Source of the DNA: Acanthochromis polyacanthus
Lineage: Eukaryota; Chordata; Actinopteri; Pomacentridae
Direction of reading: 5' to 3'
NCBI RefSeq assembly: GCF_021347895.1
Contig: NC_067117.1
Location: 16,649,858-16,713,857 of the forward strand
DNA: 64,000 nucleotides
The stretch's first letter is position 1. Every line of letters starts with the position of its first letter. The notes below the pieces were generated by a model. It did no database searches. It saw only the letters and a program-made list of their open reading frames with translations, and was not told the DNA's origin. This document shows positions 1-23,772 of this stretch, in pieces. Both the position numbers and the translations under genes were made by a program.

Positions 1-210
1 TCCATTGAATCCTGAAAGAAAACGCCTCTATCCATGAAAAATAATCCTTCCCCATTGGCTGGATGGCGGTGCACATGCTATAACAACAGGATATGCAAAG
101 AGCTATGGGCTGATCTAATAGCCTATCATGTTTTTCGTGTGCTTTCTCGAAGGAGATCAGTGTTTTATTCACTAGGAAGTGACCTGTCTGTTTGAATCAC
201 ATGCCCACAT

Positions 211-246
211 AATAATAATAATAACAATAATAATAATAATAATAAT
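211..246. repeat. (AAT)n microsatellite upstream of marchf9
   Basis: About twelve AAT units, with one interrupting C, lie roughly 85 bases before the marchf9 start codon, probably in its 5' UTR or proximal promoter. No other recognisable element is seen between position 1 and the start codon. Confidence 0.9.
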
Positions 247-330
247 GTGATGGACCTGCCACAGTCTCGCTGAAGGCTGCTTGCTTTCACAGAGCACTTG
301 CTGCCTGTGTAGTAAAAGAGCTGCTCAAGA

Positions 331-3300
331 ATGTTCAAGTATCGGATCCGCATGTTTTTCAATGAACTCAAAGTGTTGCTACTGATGCGCTCCGGATCCA
401 GCAGGAGGACTGACACCGGCACCGACCCGGACACGCAGCCCCGGATGAGGGGACTCGCGATCGGAGGCTGCGGTTGGCCTCAGCTGAGCTGCTCTCACCG
501 GGACGACGAGGAGGAATATTACGGCTCCGACCCGCGGCCCCGCAGCCTGGCGTTTGAGGAGAAAGAAGGAGCCAAACCGCAGGGAGGAGGAGGAGAAGAA
601 GCGGGAGGAGCCGGAGGAGGCCTGGACGCTGCGTCCCTGCCGAGTCTCTCCGAGAGCGGGATGCGATCGCCGCAGTGCCGGATCTGCTTCCAGGGGCCGG
701 AGAAGGTAAAGTTTGGAAATAAAGGTGCTGATGTGGTAAGTTAGGAAACATCACTCTAAAAAGTGATCAAAGGGACTTCTTCCTCGCAATAAATTAAATA
801 CATGGTTGCAAGATTTTAAAAAAAAAAAATCTAATTCATTCAAAGTAATATTGTGTGTAATATTTCTGCATTTGAAACTGAATTTGAGTTGAGGTAACTG
901 ATTCAAATCGGCTTGATGACTCCAGTTTTTTTCACATTAAGGTCAGGATTTCAAGTCCCCACTGGAGCAACTTAATTTTTGAAATTTACTCATTTGAAAA
1001 CATGTTTCGAATAGTAAAATAAGTGCATGACACTTAAAAATACTGAAATACTACTAACTCTACATAGAAAATTAGACAAACTGCCCTACTTGAAGCAATG
1101 TCATTTTGTGAGTAAACTTTTGTTGATGCTACCAATCATAAGAGATTGGCAATACCAATATCTGATTGTAGGGTAAAGGCTAGTTCTCCTAACATATTGT
1201 GCTGGTGGAAGATATTTCCTTGGATGTTGTCCCAGCTCAAAAAGAGGGATGCAAACTGTTATATTTTTCACGTTGAACCAAAACTATTATTTTAAGAATG
1301 CAGTTACTTTGAACCCTAAATTGGTGCCTTGCACATGGGCACTTAAGCAGGACGCATGGTGCTCAGATGTCTTTCACAAAGTCATTCTGCCAAGCTCTCT
1401 GTTCCACTAATAAATGGCATCATCAGAATGAGAAACTTGAGATAAACAGCAGACAACTCACCCAGAACCCCACAAAACATCAGAACCAAATGTCGTGTAA
1501 GAAACTGACTCATTTAAGAATATTTTGTGCACCATTTTATCTGTAAATAAAGCCTGTGAGGCCAAATCTGCAGGGTTTACCACCAGCTGATCTGCTTCCA
1601 ATTTCAGTTTAAATGTGGGCTCCAGCATTTCAGTTTGCACTTCAGTGAATTTGTGGGATTTTTTGAGAAAAACAGGTTAAAGAGCAGTGAAGTCTGAAGC
1701 AGCAGAGGCTGATACTGTTGGATAAAATCTCTTCAGATGGGCTAGTGAATCTTCAGATCCTCCACAATAGATTTTTTTTTTAGAAAAAGTTAGATGATTC
1801 AAGAATAAAGTAAGACAGCTGGGTGTAATTCTGAGGTTTTCTGTAAATTCAACACAGTACAACTAAGCACAGATGCAAAAACTGAATCAGAAAACCTCAC
1901 TTTATATCCCCTTTTTTGAAAGTAATACCTCTTTCTGTTCATTTTAGGGAATTTTATACCATTAGATTCCAGTTTTTTAATACTCAATCATCACATGTAT
2001 TTGCATCTTACACTTGCTAACAATCACCTATACATTAAACTGCAGCTCTCAGAGGCCACTCTTTTTGTCTTTCTTCCAGCCGCTCAGACTCTTCAGCCCC
2101 TCCAGTGGCAACATGCAATCTGCTAGTCTGCTATCTAAAAATACACCACAATATCCAGACTTTGACTTCCAGGAATGGGTCAAGCTCCAAAACGTTGCCC
2201 ATTTCCTACAATGCAACTCACCTGCTGGTAGTTTGGGCTCAGATTTGAGCGTGTAACGTTGGCGAACGTCGCCCGGTGTTGCAGCGCCCTGAAGCAGAGC
2301 TGAGGAGTGGGCTGCAGGGAAGCCGAAGTCACATCACTTGACTCAACTTGAGTCACTCCAGTGACTTCACACGGCTCCCTCTGGGGCTGTGAGTCTTTTT
2401 AACAACTTTTTTACTCGCTGTGTCACAGTTCTCCTCAAGACCTGTAAACAGACTTTGATGTGTAAAATCAGTGAAGTTCCCTTTAAGCAAACACACGATG
2501 AAGATTTCAGTTACTTTAAATTAGCATCAAACTGATGCCAGTATCCGTGGAATGCAGCAAAGTAGAAATCCAGAGTGACGAAGGCTTTAAAAAAGAGAAT
2601 TAATCCATCAGCAGTGATCTGAAAATAGCAGTGGGCAGACAAAGGGCATCAGTTAAGAATAGGCAGGAAGGAAGCAGGAGGAGCTTTAGATTTACTATGC
2701 GACCCAGTGAAGTCCTTGCAGTAAGAGATTCAGTGTCTGATGCACAAAATTAGACTGTTTTTAAAAAAGCGATGAAGAAAGCTTTCCAAGAATGATTCCT
2801 CGACATATAACTTCTAAGAGCTGCTTATTTATGCTCATTATTATTCAGAGGTATTTAAGTGAGGGACGCAGCATTCAATAAATTTGCTCAAGGACTCTTC
2901 AGTGAAATCCAATAATGGAGGGGTGAAGCAGAGGGGTTTTCTAGTCGCATGCAGGAGAACAAAAAAGTGAAGCAAAACATTTTTTAAAATGTCTGTGTCA
3001 TCTTTGTCCAAGACATGAAGGTCTGAGGATGAAGTCAACCTTGAACAGATAGACTTTGCTGGAGGTCTTAGAAAGTTTTTGCTTCCCCTCCAGATATCCA
3101 ACTAATTAAAGATCTAACACATAATCGAGAGTCAGACAGAAAATAAAGTGAGATGAGCGAGGGTGTTGTCAGTCCGACGGCCTCAGGGAGCCTCATACTG
3201 ACAACAAAAACCTGCACCAGATGTCCCGCGATTTCTTTTGAGGCTACAGAAAACTGACATGAGAGGAGGAAACAGTCCTCCGATGAAGGTGTTAAGCAGC

Positions 3301-6300
3301 CAGATAGTCACATTAAGCAGGAATATCACATACTGTCACTTTATTATAAATGCATGCTTTGAGTGTCTGCAGCTGAGGATGTAAAGGCAGACGTGTCCTT
3401 TGATTGGTTATGCGGTCGAGAGGAGATAAGCACGGAAAAAAGATCAGCCAGTCATATTCTCCTTTCAAGTCAGCACACAGCTCTTCTCACATGTCGCTGG
3501 AAATATCTGGGTAATAATGAGGTGCACTCGCTTTATACACTAATTAGTCACAATTAAATAGGAATCAACTGCCAGAAAGATTTTCTCAGGAAGTCTGCAA
3601 GTGTGTCAAGTTGGGAGCTGATCATTGATTCAAAAATCTCATCCCAAAGATTCAGCTGGACCAAGGAGAGCCAGTGCCGTTCTGTTTCCACGCTTTTGGG
3701 ACAATTTATATGGTTGAAAATGTCTTTATTGCTGCCCTGAGGCATCAGAGAAAATGTCTTTATTGCTGCCCTGAGGCATCAGAACAGACTAACTATGATG
3801 ATTCTGACATTTAAATATGCTGCTGTAGGGAATGTCCCCAAAAAAGTGAATGGATTGCCCCCCAAAAAGTCAAAGCACATGGCTTTGTTATTGTAGAAAT
3901 GTTATAATCCTTTGTTAGAGTGGCCGCAAGATTTAAAAAAAACAAACATAAAATTCTAAAACACGAGTGAGAACTTTAACACGTTTAGCTCTTATCTTAT
4001 CGCACATTAACTTCAATACAATGTGATGTCACAAATACTATTTAGAAAAAATGTGTGTACAACAGTAGTTAAAAAGAAAATATATATGTAATAGATCACA
4101 GTCAAAAAAGCGAAGTATATACAACCAATACCAGTTTATAATATCGCATATAGGCAATGCCAGAAAGATACCACAACCCATCAACAACAAGCAAAAACAG
4201 AGGAGAAAACGCTAAAATATACATCTGAGTAAATAAGAGAAACAAAGACGCATCTCTATAATGGGCAACTATCACTTATCAAAATACAAAACAGGCCATG
4301 AAGGTGAAAGAATACTGGCTGTCCTTAGTGCTGGTCTGCAGTCTAAAGAGAAACTGTGGCAGTCTACTTTTAAATAGAAAAGTCTTTTATTAATACATGA
4401 AAAGCCGGCGCATTTCAACTTCAGAGTGTGCAGTGCAATGGGAGCAGGTGCTGCATTTAAAATTCATTAAACTGTCATGTGACACAAGTCAGCTGATATG
4501 TGAGAAAAACACATCCAGGACTCGAGAAAATTCAAGTGGAACATCTACAAAAGAAAACATGTTTCACTCCGGTGCATTCAAACCTGTACATTAGCAGCAT
4601 TTTTTTTTCATCTTTAGTATAATATCTATTTATTCTACATATAGAATAATTTGTGTGATACCATTATAATCTGTGCAATTTCAGTATTTTAACATCACTA
4701 TTTTTCTACTCATGTGAAGCACTTGGAATGGAATGGTGGGCTAAGGGCTAGGCTATGGAAAGGGTTCGGCTCTGGGAGCTGAGTGAAAATTAACGAACAC
4801 AAGACTCAGAAATTAGATTACCGGTAATGTATTAAAAAATAATCAACAAAAAATACTTGAATACATCAAGCCAAAACAATGAGCAAAATAATTTAACAAA
4901 ACAATAACAGAAAATCGGAGTGAGAATAAATCAAACATTCACCTGTAATTCAATAGCTTCACTTTTAACAATCAAAAGCAACAGTGCTATGTTCAGTTTG
5001 ACAATTCAATGACAAATTCAGGTGAGCGTGGTTCCACTGTTGCCAGTGGTGTTAATCAAAATAATTAATTCATAAGACAAGTCCATAAACCAGACAAAAC
5101 AAATCCAAACAGGGTGAATCTATCTATCTAAGCAAGTAAGCAAGTCCTACCACACCAGTGGGGAAGGGATGAACCTGTGAGGCTTGAGGCCTGCCAACAG
5201 TGGGGTGGGTGAAGAAGAATCTAGCCAGCTGTTTCCAGTTCATTCCAGGGTAGCTCGCCATCAAATCAAATCCTCCATAGAAGCCTAACCAACATTCAGC
5301 ACTGTATGTGCTCAGGTGGGTGACATCCAGAAATCTAAAAGCATGGTTCCAGTGGTGAAGGCCTGTTGGCATTGGTATGAGCATTAGCATGATGCTAAAA
5401 AGCTTTTAACATGCTTAGCAAAAGTTTGAACTCACTTCCTCCTTAATGGTGTGATTTCCAGGTGTCCAGGCTTGTGAAAAGTGAACAGTTTTCCAGAGAT
5501 GTGTGGGGTGATCCTGTTGTTCAAATTACTGCTGTGTGTGACTGAATGAAGCGGATATGCTTCAAACAAAGGAATTGAGTGGGTTCCAGGTGAGAGAGAG
5601 ACTGCTGGTGATTGGTTCAGGTGTTGTGACTGACAGTGAGGAGGTCCAGTAATATGGAAGTGGCTGACTGACTGCTTGTGACTGATTGTGACTGGCAAGT
5701 GTCTTGTTCATGTTGGAATCTTGATGGCCAACAATGAACTATTACAGAGTGACGACAGACTATTGCGGAGTGAGTGCTACACATGGAAGAATCTGTCCAT
5801 TTAAAGTAATCCTGTGCAATATCTGAATATTAAAATATAGAAGAATCTTTACAACATCAGCAGTACTTGCATGTATTTCTTGCCTACTTCAGATTTTTCA
5901 TTCTTATGTCTCTACAGTTCTGCACTATCTGCATTCTGCTGCTGAACGCTGCACATTTGCCCGCTGTGGGATTAATAAAGGCTTTTCGTACCTCTTAATA
6001 TCCTACTATAAAGACATTACCACCAAAATAACAAAACAACAAAACAAATCATAAAACAGCGAGCTAAAAATAACCAGTGAAATCAACACAGTCACACAAC
6101 TGTGTTTATATTGGACGGAAATTCTAATGTTGGCATGTAAACACAGAAATAGTCATTTCAAGAAACATATTGTGATGAAGTTATAAAACAGAATTATACT
6201 GAGACGTGCTGAGAAGTGTAGATTTAATTGATTTGATTTCCTTATTTATTCAAAGCTTGCTCTTTTTCAGGAAATTAGATTATTTCACCTCTGAAATACA

Positions 6301-9300
6301 GTGACAAAGCTTCAGCAGTACAGCCCAGCGGCACAAAGTAACTGCTCAAAAAGCCAAATAAAGTTCAAAGTAGTATGAAGTGACAATGAAGCTGGTGAAG
6401 CAGTAAGTGCTAGAAAGAAGCTGTCAGATGAAGATGAGGAGTCAGCAGGACCAGGATGGCTCAGGACAGAGTTACAGGAGCCTCTTCACCGCTGATGGAG
6501 ACGATTCAGCACTGTGGGAATAATACATATTTATGAAAGAGTGATTCATCATTGTTCAGAAGAGGTTCCTTATTAGTGCACAAAGCGGTTGTATGAGAGC
6601 GCCAGAGAGAGTTACTTACATACATAATTCTCACTTCACTGAACATCTCTGTCTCAGAAAACTGTCGCCACAGTTTCTCAAGTGAACCTGGGACAATAAA
6701 TCTAAAAAGCGTGACCTATGAATTGTAAACATGATAGGAGTGAAAATGAATGTTATTATGTAATAAAACTACTGTAAAATGCTTTTTAATTTGTGATGTA
6801 TCTAACAGTATTCCCAGTTTTGCATTCTGTTTTATATTTAGATATGATTTAATATCTATTTTTCTCTCTGAATATTACTAATCAACAACACAGACAGTAT
6901 TACATATAAAGTCTGTCAATAATTCAAACATATATAATATCTGATATTATACATATTAGTGCTTGCTCCAAGCTGTTGTATTTCTTTATATCCATGATCA
7001 CTAATAATAGCCTCAGACAATGACTTCAGTAGATAAAATGTGACGGTAGCATTGCTGAGATTTTAAAATTCATGATGAAGTTTTTCTATTTTGGCTGTCT
7101 CCATTCCATCCTTCCATACATTCTCTATACACCGCTTTATCCTCACTAGGGGGTCCAGTCCATTCCATTTCAGCACTGTAAACGTGCCTCATGCAGCTCT
7201 GTTTTGTGTTCTGCAGGGGGAGTTATTGAGCCCTTGTCGCTGTGATGGCTCCGTTCGCTGCACTCACCAGTCCTGCCTTATCCGCTGGATCAGTGAGAGA
7301 GGCTCCTGGAGCTGTGAGCTCTGCTACTTCAAGTACCAGGTTCTGGCCATTAGCACCAAAAACCCTCTGCAGGTACAGTCCGAGTGCTCTGTGTGACTCT
7401 GTCTTCAGTGTTCGCTGTGGAAAACTGCAGCTGTGCGGAAAATGTCCTCGACTTTAGACAGTCAGGCTCTGTGGTGGGAAGTCCAAACTTTACTTTGCCA
7501 GATTTAAGTGGCTGATTGACAGAAAAGCTTGGTAATCGCATTCAGGGTCATCGATCATAAACCATGATGTGGTACAGTAGAGGCCATGCAGAGTTTACAT
7601 TAGCACCAGCAGCAGTACAAAGGAACTCAGTGAATTTACTCAAATGCTGCACTTCAGTACAGCTTCAAAGTACTTCATGTATTTTCATGTTGTGCTACTT
7701 TATGCTTCTATTTCACAACACTCCAGAGGGAAATATTGGACTTTCTGTTCCACCATATTTGTTTGACAGCTTTAAGTTATGCATAAAATGAGGATTTTAC
7801 ACAACAGGTTACATAACAAGCTTTTACAATACAACACATTGCAGAAGATTAAACCACTGCTGTGTAATCTGAATTGCGTTACAGATGTCCATGAGTTGTA
7901 AACAGCTCCACTAAACAGGGAAATTCTCCTCTAAACTCATATGGTTTCATTTCAATAAATGGGACAGAGGATCCAATATCAAAGACTAAAGAAAAAGTTT
8001 AACAACTGGAAAAAAAAAAAAGGTTTGTGTATCAGATGTTTGTTTTGTCTTCTTTTCTGTACCATTAATCATCTGATGAGTCCTCAGATTTATCTACTCT
8101 CTATACAAAACTGGGTATGAAGAAGTTTAAACATGCAGCAGCTTGATATCATATTTAAGAATGACTAAAACAAATATCTTTATGTTAATACTTTAACTTC
8201 ATTCTGCTGGTAACACGTGTACTTTCACATAAGAAGGGTTTTGCTTTTTAAAGGAGAGCTTTTACATTTATGTATTGGAAGGATCTGAATAAATTTTCCA
8301 CAACACTGACCACCAGCACAGACGCATTTCAGACTGACTTCGTCCAACATTCACCGATTCCCAGCAGAAAGCTCAGAAGCTCCACTTTGCTGTCCAGAGA
8401 TATTTATGCAGTTTTTATGAACAAACGCAGAAGAATAAAGCCATGAGGGCTTACTGGAAGATGCCAGGAACACATTTATGAGACAGTGCACATTTCAAAG
8501 ACTTGGCAGCAGTGTGTGGCAGCGACAGGGACGGTAGACGAACAGACGGTATCACCAAATGATTCCACTCAGAGTGCTGGAAAACAGATCTTATCAGACA
8601 CAAAGCACCTTCAGATGCCCTTCTGTCTGACTGATGCTGCAGCCGTAACCTGCAGAATCAGTCAGCAGACATCTACATGAAGAATAAAATGTCACATAAC
8701 ACTTTTCAAAAGCAGCAATTATTAAAAGAAAGACTGTCTGACTGTTTGTGAAAAATAAAAATACTTTTTGGAATCTTTAATTCAAAATATTCAAAAAAGT
8801 ATCTACAATTTAGAGTTTATAGTCATTTTAGTGCACTATACTGACCAGCAGAGGCTCAATGAGGCTCATTCAGAATGGAGAACAGAGACGTTTCAAGTCC
8901 TGACATGTTTAAGTCAAACTGAAATCTACACACTGTACAAAAAAAAATCTCTAATTTTACAGAACTTTTCCATTTTATTGTACAGGTATCTTCAACAATT
9001 TTGAAATACATGAAAATATAAAATTACAAAAGTGATTTGAATTTACAATTATAGTGTAAAACAACAAATACCATCTGTGACATATATAAATATAAAGGTT
9101 TTAAGTAATATACATAAAATAATCACACATGCACACGTGTGTGTGTGTATTATAGCAATATTTGACCATATTTATTGCTGTTTTCATTGTTTTCACACAC
9201 ATAAATATCCTCCATTAAAAATTAAAAAGCAAAAAAATACACTTTTAACAAAGCCTAGAAACTGCGTTTTAAGTACGGAAAATTAATGAGTTATTTTTCA

Positions 9301-11432
9301 TTACTTTGCAGTATTTTTGGTGCCTTGGCTGCAGGAAAATTATCACTTTTTTTTAAACAGCGTAGAATTCTGTCAAACACAGCAGAAGTCTTTAATTATC
9401 CGAAAAGTAAGATTCTGAGACAGTTCGTGATAAACGGATGAAGGATATATGGAGATTATATGAATCTGCACTGTATCCAGCGACAGAAAAGCAAGAAAAA
9501 GAGAAGAGTGTTTGTGAAATTAGGCCTGTCCTCTACTTCACTGCAACCAGATACTGTTTTTTAACCGTCAGCTGAACTGAAGATTCTCCGAACACATCTG
9601 GGAAATAAATGCCAACTTGAAACATGCTGCTCTTCAGACATACAACAGTTTGATTTACAAAGACTTTGTCAGGGATTGAGACCAATCCTGTACTCTTGTC
9701 TCACATCATCAAGAGGCAGTTTGCAATTTCTACCCGAGAGACCATTTCAGTCTATTTTTGTCTCTGTCTGTGTTCAGTGGCAGGCCATCTCTCTGACTGT
9801 GATTGAGAAGGTGCAGATTGCAGCCATTATCCTGGGCTCTTTGTTCCTCATTGCAAGTATTTCCTGGTTGGTGTGGTCGTCTCTCAGCCCCTCAGCCAAA
9901 TGGCAGCGACAGGACCTTCTCTTCCAGATCTGCTACGGCATGTACGGCTTCATGGACATAGTTTGTATAGGTAAGACACAGATGTCCTACTGTTACCCTG
10001 AGTTATCTCACATTTTGGTTTGAATATATCGACCAATTGACTGTCAGCTTCGCTTTTACCTTTTATTTTACAGACCTGTAATTTTTTAATAATTTCTCAG
10101 AAATCTGAAGTATGAAATGTGTAATGTGGTGGTTCTAACAGGGAATTTAATAGTAAAACCTAATTACTGCAAATATACACACACACACTTCTAAAGGAGA
10201 AGTCTTCTGTCTCTTCATTTATTCCCAGACAGACTGCATGATGCAGAGCGCTTCTTTCTGACATTCAGATCATCACTTTCGTTTCCTTGTCATTTTTATG
10301 GCTGAAGACATTTCTTTAGGATTCTGCTGCAAATTTTTGGTTGTTTTCCTGCTGCAGAATGAATTTGTCACCCATTGATATCTCTGTGATGGTTCTGATG
10401 GGTTATCTATCTTAAGTGGCTAGAACTTTTACCCAGTTTTTGCGTGTGAAGAATCATTTAGTTACCATAATAAATTACTGAAACTAGTTTGGTTTAGGGT
10501 TTGGGGAGGTAAAAATAATGCTCCCTGTAATTAAAAGTAATTTGCTGAGCATTTATCAAGAACCTTTGAAGTAAACAATTAAAAAATTCCAGACCAGTAA
10601 AATAAAGGATTACTATTTGGTTTTGAAACGAACACACCCTTAACCACCCTGAGTTTTTTTTTTTTTTGCTGTCATTTAATTTGATCTCCTAGTTTTATAT
10701 GAACTCATTTTTGAAGGCCACACCTCTTAAATACTGAGACAGTTTCTCTTTACATCTTCAAAGTATCTTTACAGCAACTTCTCTTAAAAATACATTAAAG
10801 TGCATATTTATATACTGTATATGCACAGACATAAAATTAGTTCATGCTGCATGTTTACTGCTTACTGTCTTTTCTTGTGTTTTATTTTGTAAAGAGATTT
10901 TCATGAACACGTTTCTCACTAAACCTAATTCCAAAACAGCCACCAACAGGCATGGTACATTTAATCGTTTTATTTTTGAGAACATATAGTTTCTACTAAC
11001 TCTGCACCGTCTGTACCTTTCAGTTCTTTCTGATTCTTTTAGAACTGTGTGTCTATATGTAAACCCTGTTTCCTGCCTCCACCTCCCCGACCCCTATGTC
11101 CTTTACACCCAGGCCTTATAATCCATGAAGGGTCATCTGTTTACCGGATCTTTAAGCGCTGGCAGGCCGTCAACCAGCAGTGGAAAGTATTGAATTATGA
11201 GAAAGCGAAGGACTTGGGTGACCCCATCAGTTCCAACAGTAAAGGTGTTGGTCGTGTTGAGAGGAACTCTTCTCACAGCGGCACAGACGGCAGCCGGAGG
11301 GCGAGTCGCCACGTCAGGACTATTCTCCACCACCACTGTGGCTATACTATTTTGCACATCCTCAGCCAGCTGAGACCCAACAACCTGCACAGCAACAACC
11401 ATGAGGTGGTCATGAGAGTGACGACCGTATGA
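331..11432 (+). CDS. marchf9: Membrane-associated RING-CH E3 ubiquitin ligase 9 (MARCH9), 4 exons, 347 aa
   Basis: Coding exons are 331-705, 7217-7372, 9778-9970 and 11113-11432 (375+156+193+320 nt), each bounded by GT/AG and in frame to TGA. MARCH9 is a Golgi/endosomal membrane E3 ligase that ubiquitinates surface proteins such as MHC class I and ICAM-1 (family knowledge). Seen here: a conserved basic N-terminus ([14 protein letters not shown]), an acidic and glycine-rich linker with an EEEYYGS patch, then a RING-CH C4HC3 finger with ligands C116, C119, C132, C134, H142, C145, C158 and C161 split between exons 1 and 2. Two hydrophobic segments follow (about 189-212 and 224-247, exons 3-4). 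The protein ends in VTTV, a class I PDZ-binding tail. MARCH4 is the closest alternative; the length, the sequence after the RING ([12 protein letters not shown]) and the mettl1/cyp27b1 neighbours favour MARCH9. The start was chosen because it matches the family N-terminus; codon 8 is also Met. Confidence 0.95.
3716..3783. repeat. Perfect 34-bp tandem duplication
   Basis: A 34-base unit at 3716-3749 is repeated without mismatch at 3750-3783. It lies within marchf9 intron 1 and does not resemble a known element. It is probably a recent replication-slippage or unequal-exchange event. Confidence 0.9.
5880..5998 (+). mobile_element. LINE 3' tail fragment (L2/Rex1-like)
   Basis: The stretch runs from a region rich in CTGCACTATCTGC-type sequence to TGTGGGATTAATAAAGG. 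The ending, GTGGGA(C/T)(T/G)AATAAAGG, is typical of the 3' untranslated tail of fish L2/Rex1-group LINEs. No reverse-transcriptase coding remains, so this is a 5'-truncated copy. The assignment rests on the tail motif only. Confidence 0.5.
7101..7160 (-). mobile_element. 3'-end fragment of the tRNA-derived SINE
   Basis: The segment CATTCTCTATACACCGCTTT followed by ATCCTCACTAGG is the reverse complement of the tail of the SINE copies at 13811, 14687 and 26560. Only the last 50-60 bases of the element remain. It ends about 60 bases upstream of the marchf9 exon 2 acceptor. Confidence 0.75.
7373..9777 (+). other. marchf9 intron 2
   Basis: The intron is 2.4 kb, with donor GTACAG and acceptor GTTCAG. 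It is AT-rich, with a short GT run near 9136-9149 and homopolymers. No mobile element or coding segment is recognised. Open frames such as those near 7564, 8486, 8768 and 9077 have no family resemblance. Confidence 0.75.
9971..11112 (+). other. marchf9 intron 3
   Basis: The intron is 1.1 kb, with donor GTAAGA and acceptor ACCCAG. It is AT-rich, with a CA run at about 10177-10188 and poly-T near 10656. Nothing else is recognised. Confidence 0.75.
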
Positions 11433-12041
11433 GGCCGACTAAAGCAGACAAAAGTGCTGCAATGTTTGAAGAAAAGTGTTGACTGAAGTTTAGTACAAAA
11501 AGAATTGTAATCTGCCATATAAACACTGCCGTGAACTTGTAGTCTTGTATTTTGCTCTCAGATTCTCCCTGAGCTAAGAACAATTATGTATTTCTAAGAT
11601 TTGGGAAAAAGAGAACATTACAGTTTTATCTTCAAATAAAAAGACTGTGAAACATTAAGAAAAAAATACATTTTGAAAAAGACAAAGCTTTGATTCTTAA
11701 AGCTAATTGCCTTTTTTTTTTTTGAACCACCGTGACCAATGTTTTGAAATGTAACTGAAAAGACTTTTGTTTTACTTTCTGAAGAAAAAAAAATTATCGT
11801 TGTTTGATCTGGATTTGACTTTATGAGAGACAGTTTGATGGTGATAATGACTGTGCTCCTGTGTGACCATCATAACAAAGGTCCCCCCAATTTTCCCACG
11901 TATTCCTGAGGGTTCGTCATGATCTGATTCATCTGAGCTGTTGTCACTTGAAGCAGCACTGTTGGGTCAGATATTAAAAAGTCCTATTTAAAGTTTGAGA
12001 TGTGACACAATTGCTGAAAATGTATATCATTCATGTTTTGT

Positions 12042-12047
12042 AATAAA
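12042..12047 (+). terminator. Probable marchf9 polyadenylation signal
   Basis: AATAAA lies about 610 bases after the marchf9 stop and is followed within 30 bases by a GT/T-rich stretch (TTTTGTGTTTTGTTTTGTC). An earlier AATAAA at 11635-11640 is an alternative site with a weaker downstream element. Confidence 0.55.
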
Positions 12048-12869
12048 GATTTGGTTGATCTGAGTAGAAAATTTTGTGTTTTGTTTTGTCTCATTTTAGG
12101 CCACAAGATGAATTGAACGTGACTTTAAAACAAATGTGAAACTCTTGATATTTACAGATTGAGGTTTAGAATCTTAAAATGTAAGTCAAAGAAATGATTG
12201 TGTCCAAGCAGTTTTAAAATATCTGCTATAAAATAAAATAAAATACATCCCTTTATATCACCTGATCAAACGGAGAACAGCAAAAAACATCATTGCTACT
12301 CAAAGCCCAAGAGGATGTCTTCAAATGGTCTGTTTTGTCCATAAATGAATGATATTCAGTTTACTGTCATATGGGAAGATATTAAGCAACAAATATTAAA
12401 ACTGAAGAAGCTGGAGTATGAGGGTATAGAGTTTTTTTCTTGAAAAATTACCCAAACCAATTGATCAATTATCAAAATGGTTTCAGATCAGTTCAATAGT
12501 TGACAACTAATTGATTCTTCAGTTGTTGCTGCATCTCATCTACAGTAAATAAGTAAGCTTGCATGCCTTGCCTTACAGTTCTACACAACGTTAATGAGCT
12601 CGAAATGCTATACTTTTTCATTTTAAAGACAAACTGTGTACTTTTTTCCACACAAATTTACAATATTTGTTTAAATTTCTATTTAGATTTCAGTCTTATG
12701 ACAATAAATGAACGCACAGCAAAATAAGAAAAGTATCCTCTACCATCTTTATTAAAGGCGAAATTTATAGCTTTTGTATGACGTTACTGAACTAAATGTG
12801 AGCATATTTTCCTGAATTAAACCATCTTACGTTTAATGTTTCAAACGGTTTCAACAAATCTGGCAACCC
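12048..12869. other. marchf9-mettl1 intergenic spacer
   Basis: About 0.8 kb of AT-rich sequence separates the probable marchf9 poly(A) site from the mettl1 promoter region. No element, RNA gene or coding sequence is recognised. Confidence 0.7.
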
Positions 12870-13036
12870 TGAGAAGTCGCGTGATGATGACGTAAGAACA
12901 CCGCGACGCTCAAGCCGTGGTAAACTAACTAGAAACAAACGTGACTCTGGGAAAGTCGCCGTTCAGAAGTGGACAACTGTCTTTATCTGATTATTATCTG
13001 GCAGAGTGAACGTCGGTTTTATTTTTTCAGTCCAAA
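12870..13036 (+). promoter_or_regulatory. Probable mettl1 promoter and 5' UTR
   Basis: This short stretch is richer in CpG than its surroundings and lies directly before the mettl1 start codon. It contains a CRE/ATF-type site, TGACGTAA, at 12888-12895, about 140 bases upstream of the ATG. No TATA box is seen, which suits a housekeeping tRNA-modification gene. The transcription start cannot be fixed from sequence. Confidence 0.5.

Positions 13037-23772
<10,736 letters not shown>

Larger units (their letters stand above)
706..7216 (+). other. marchf9 intron 1 (about 6.5 kb)
   Basis: The donor is GTAAAG and the acceptor is TTCTGCAG. The intron holds a 34-bp tandem duplication (3716-3783), a LINE 3' tail (about 5880-5998) and a SINE tail fragment (7101-7160), each listed separately. 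About 4730-5800 is rich in short, non-coding open frames and could be an old repeat that I cannot classify. I recognise nothing in the rest, which is AT-rich. Confidence 0.8.

Noticed and set aside
165..754. Antisense open frames over marchf9 exon 1
   Set aside because: They mirror a GC-rich coding exon; the + strand product is a clear MARCH9 N-terminus.
5124..5698. Two 88-codon - strand frames in marchf9 intron 1
   Set aside because: No family resemblance or splice context; at most part of an old unclassified repeat.
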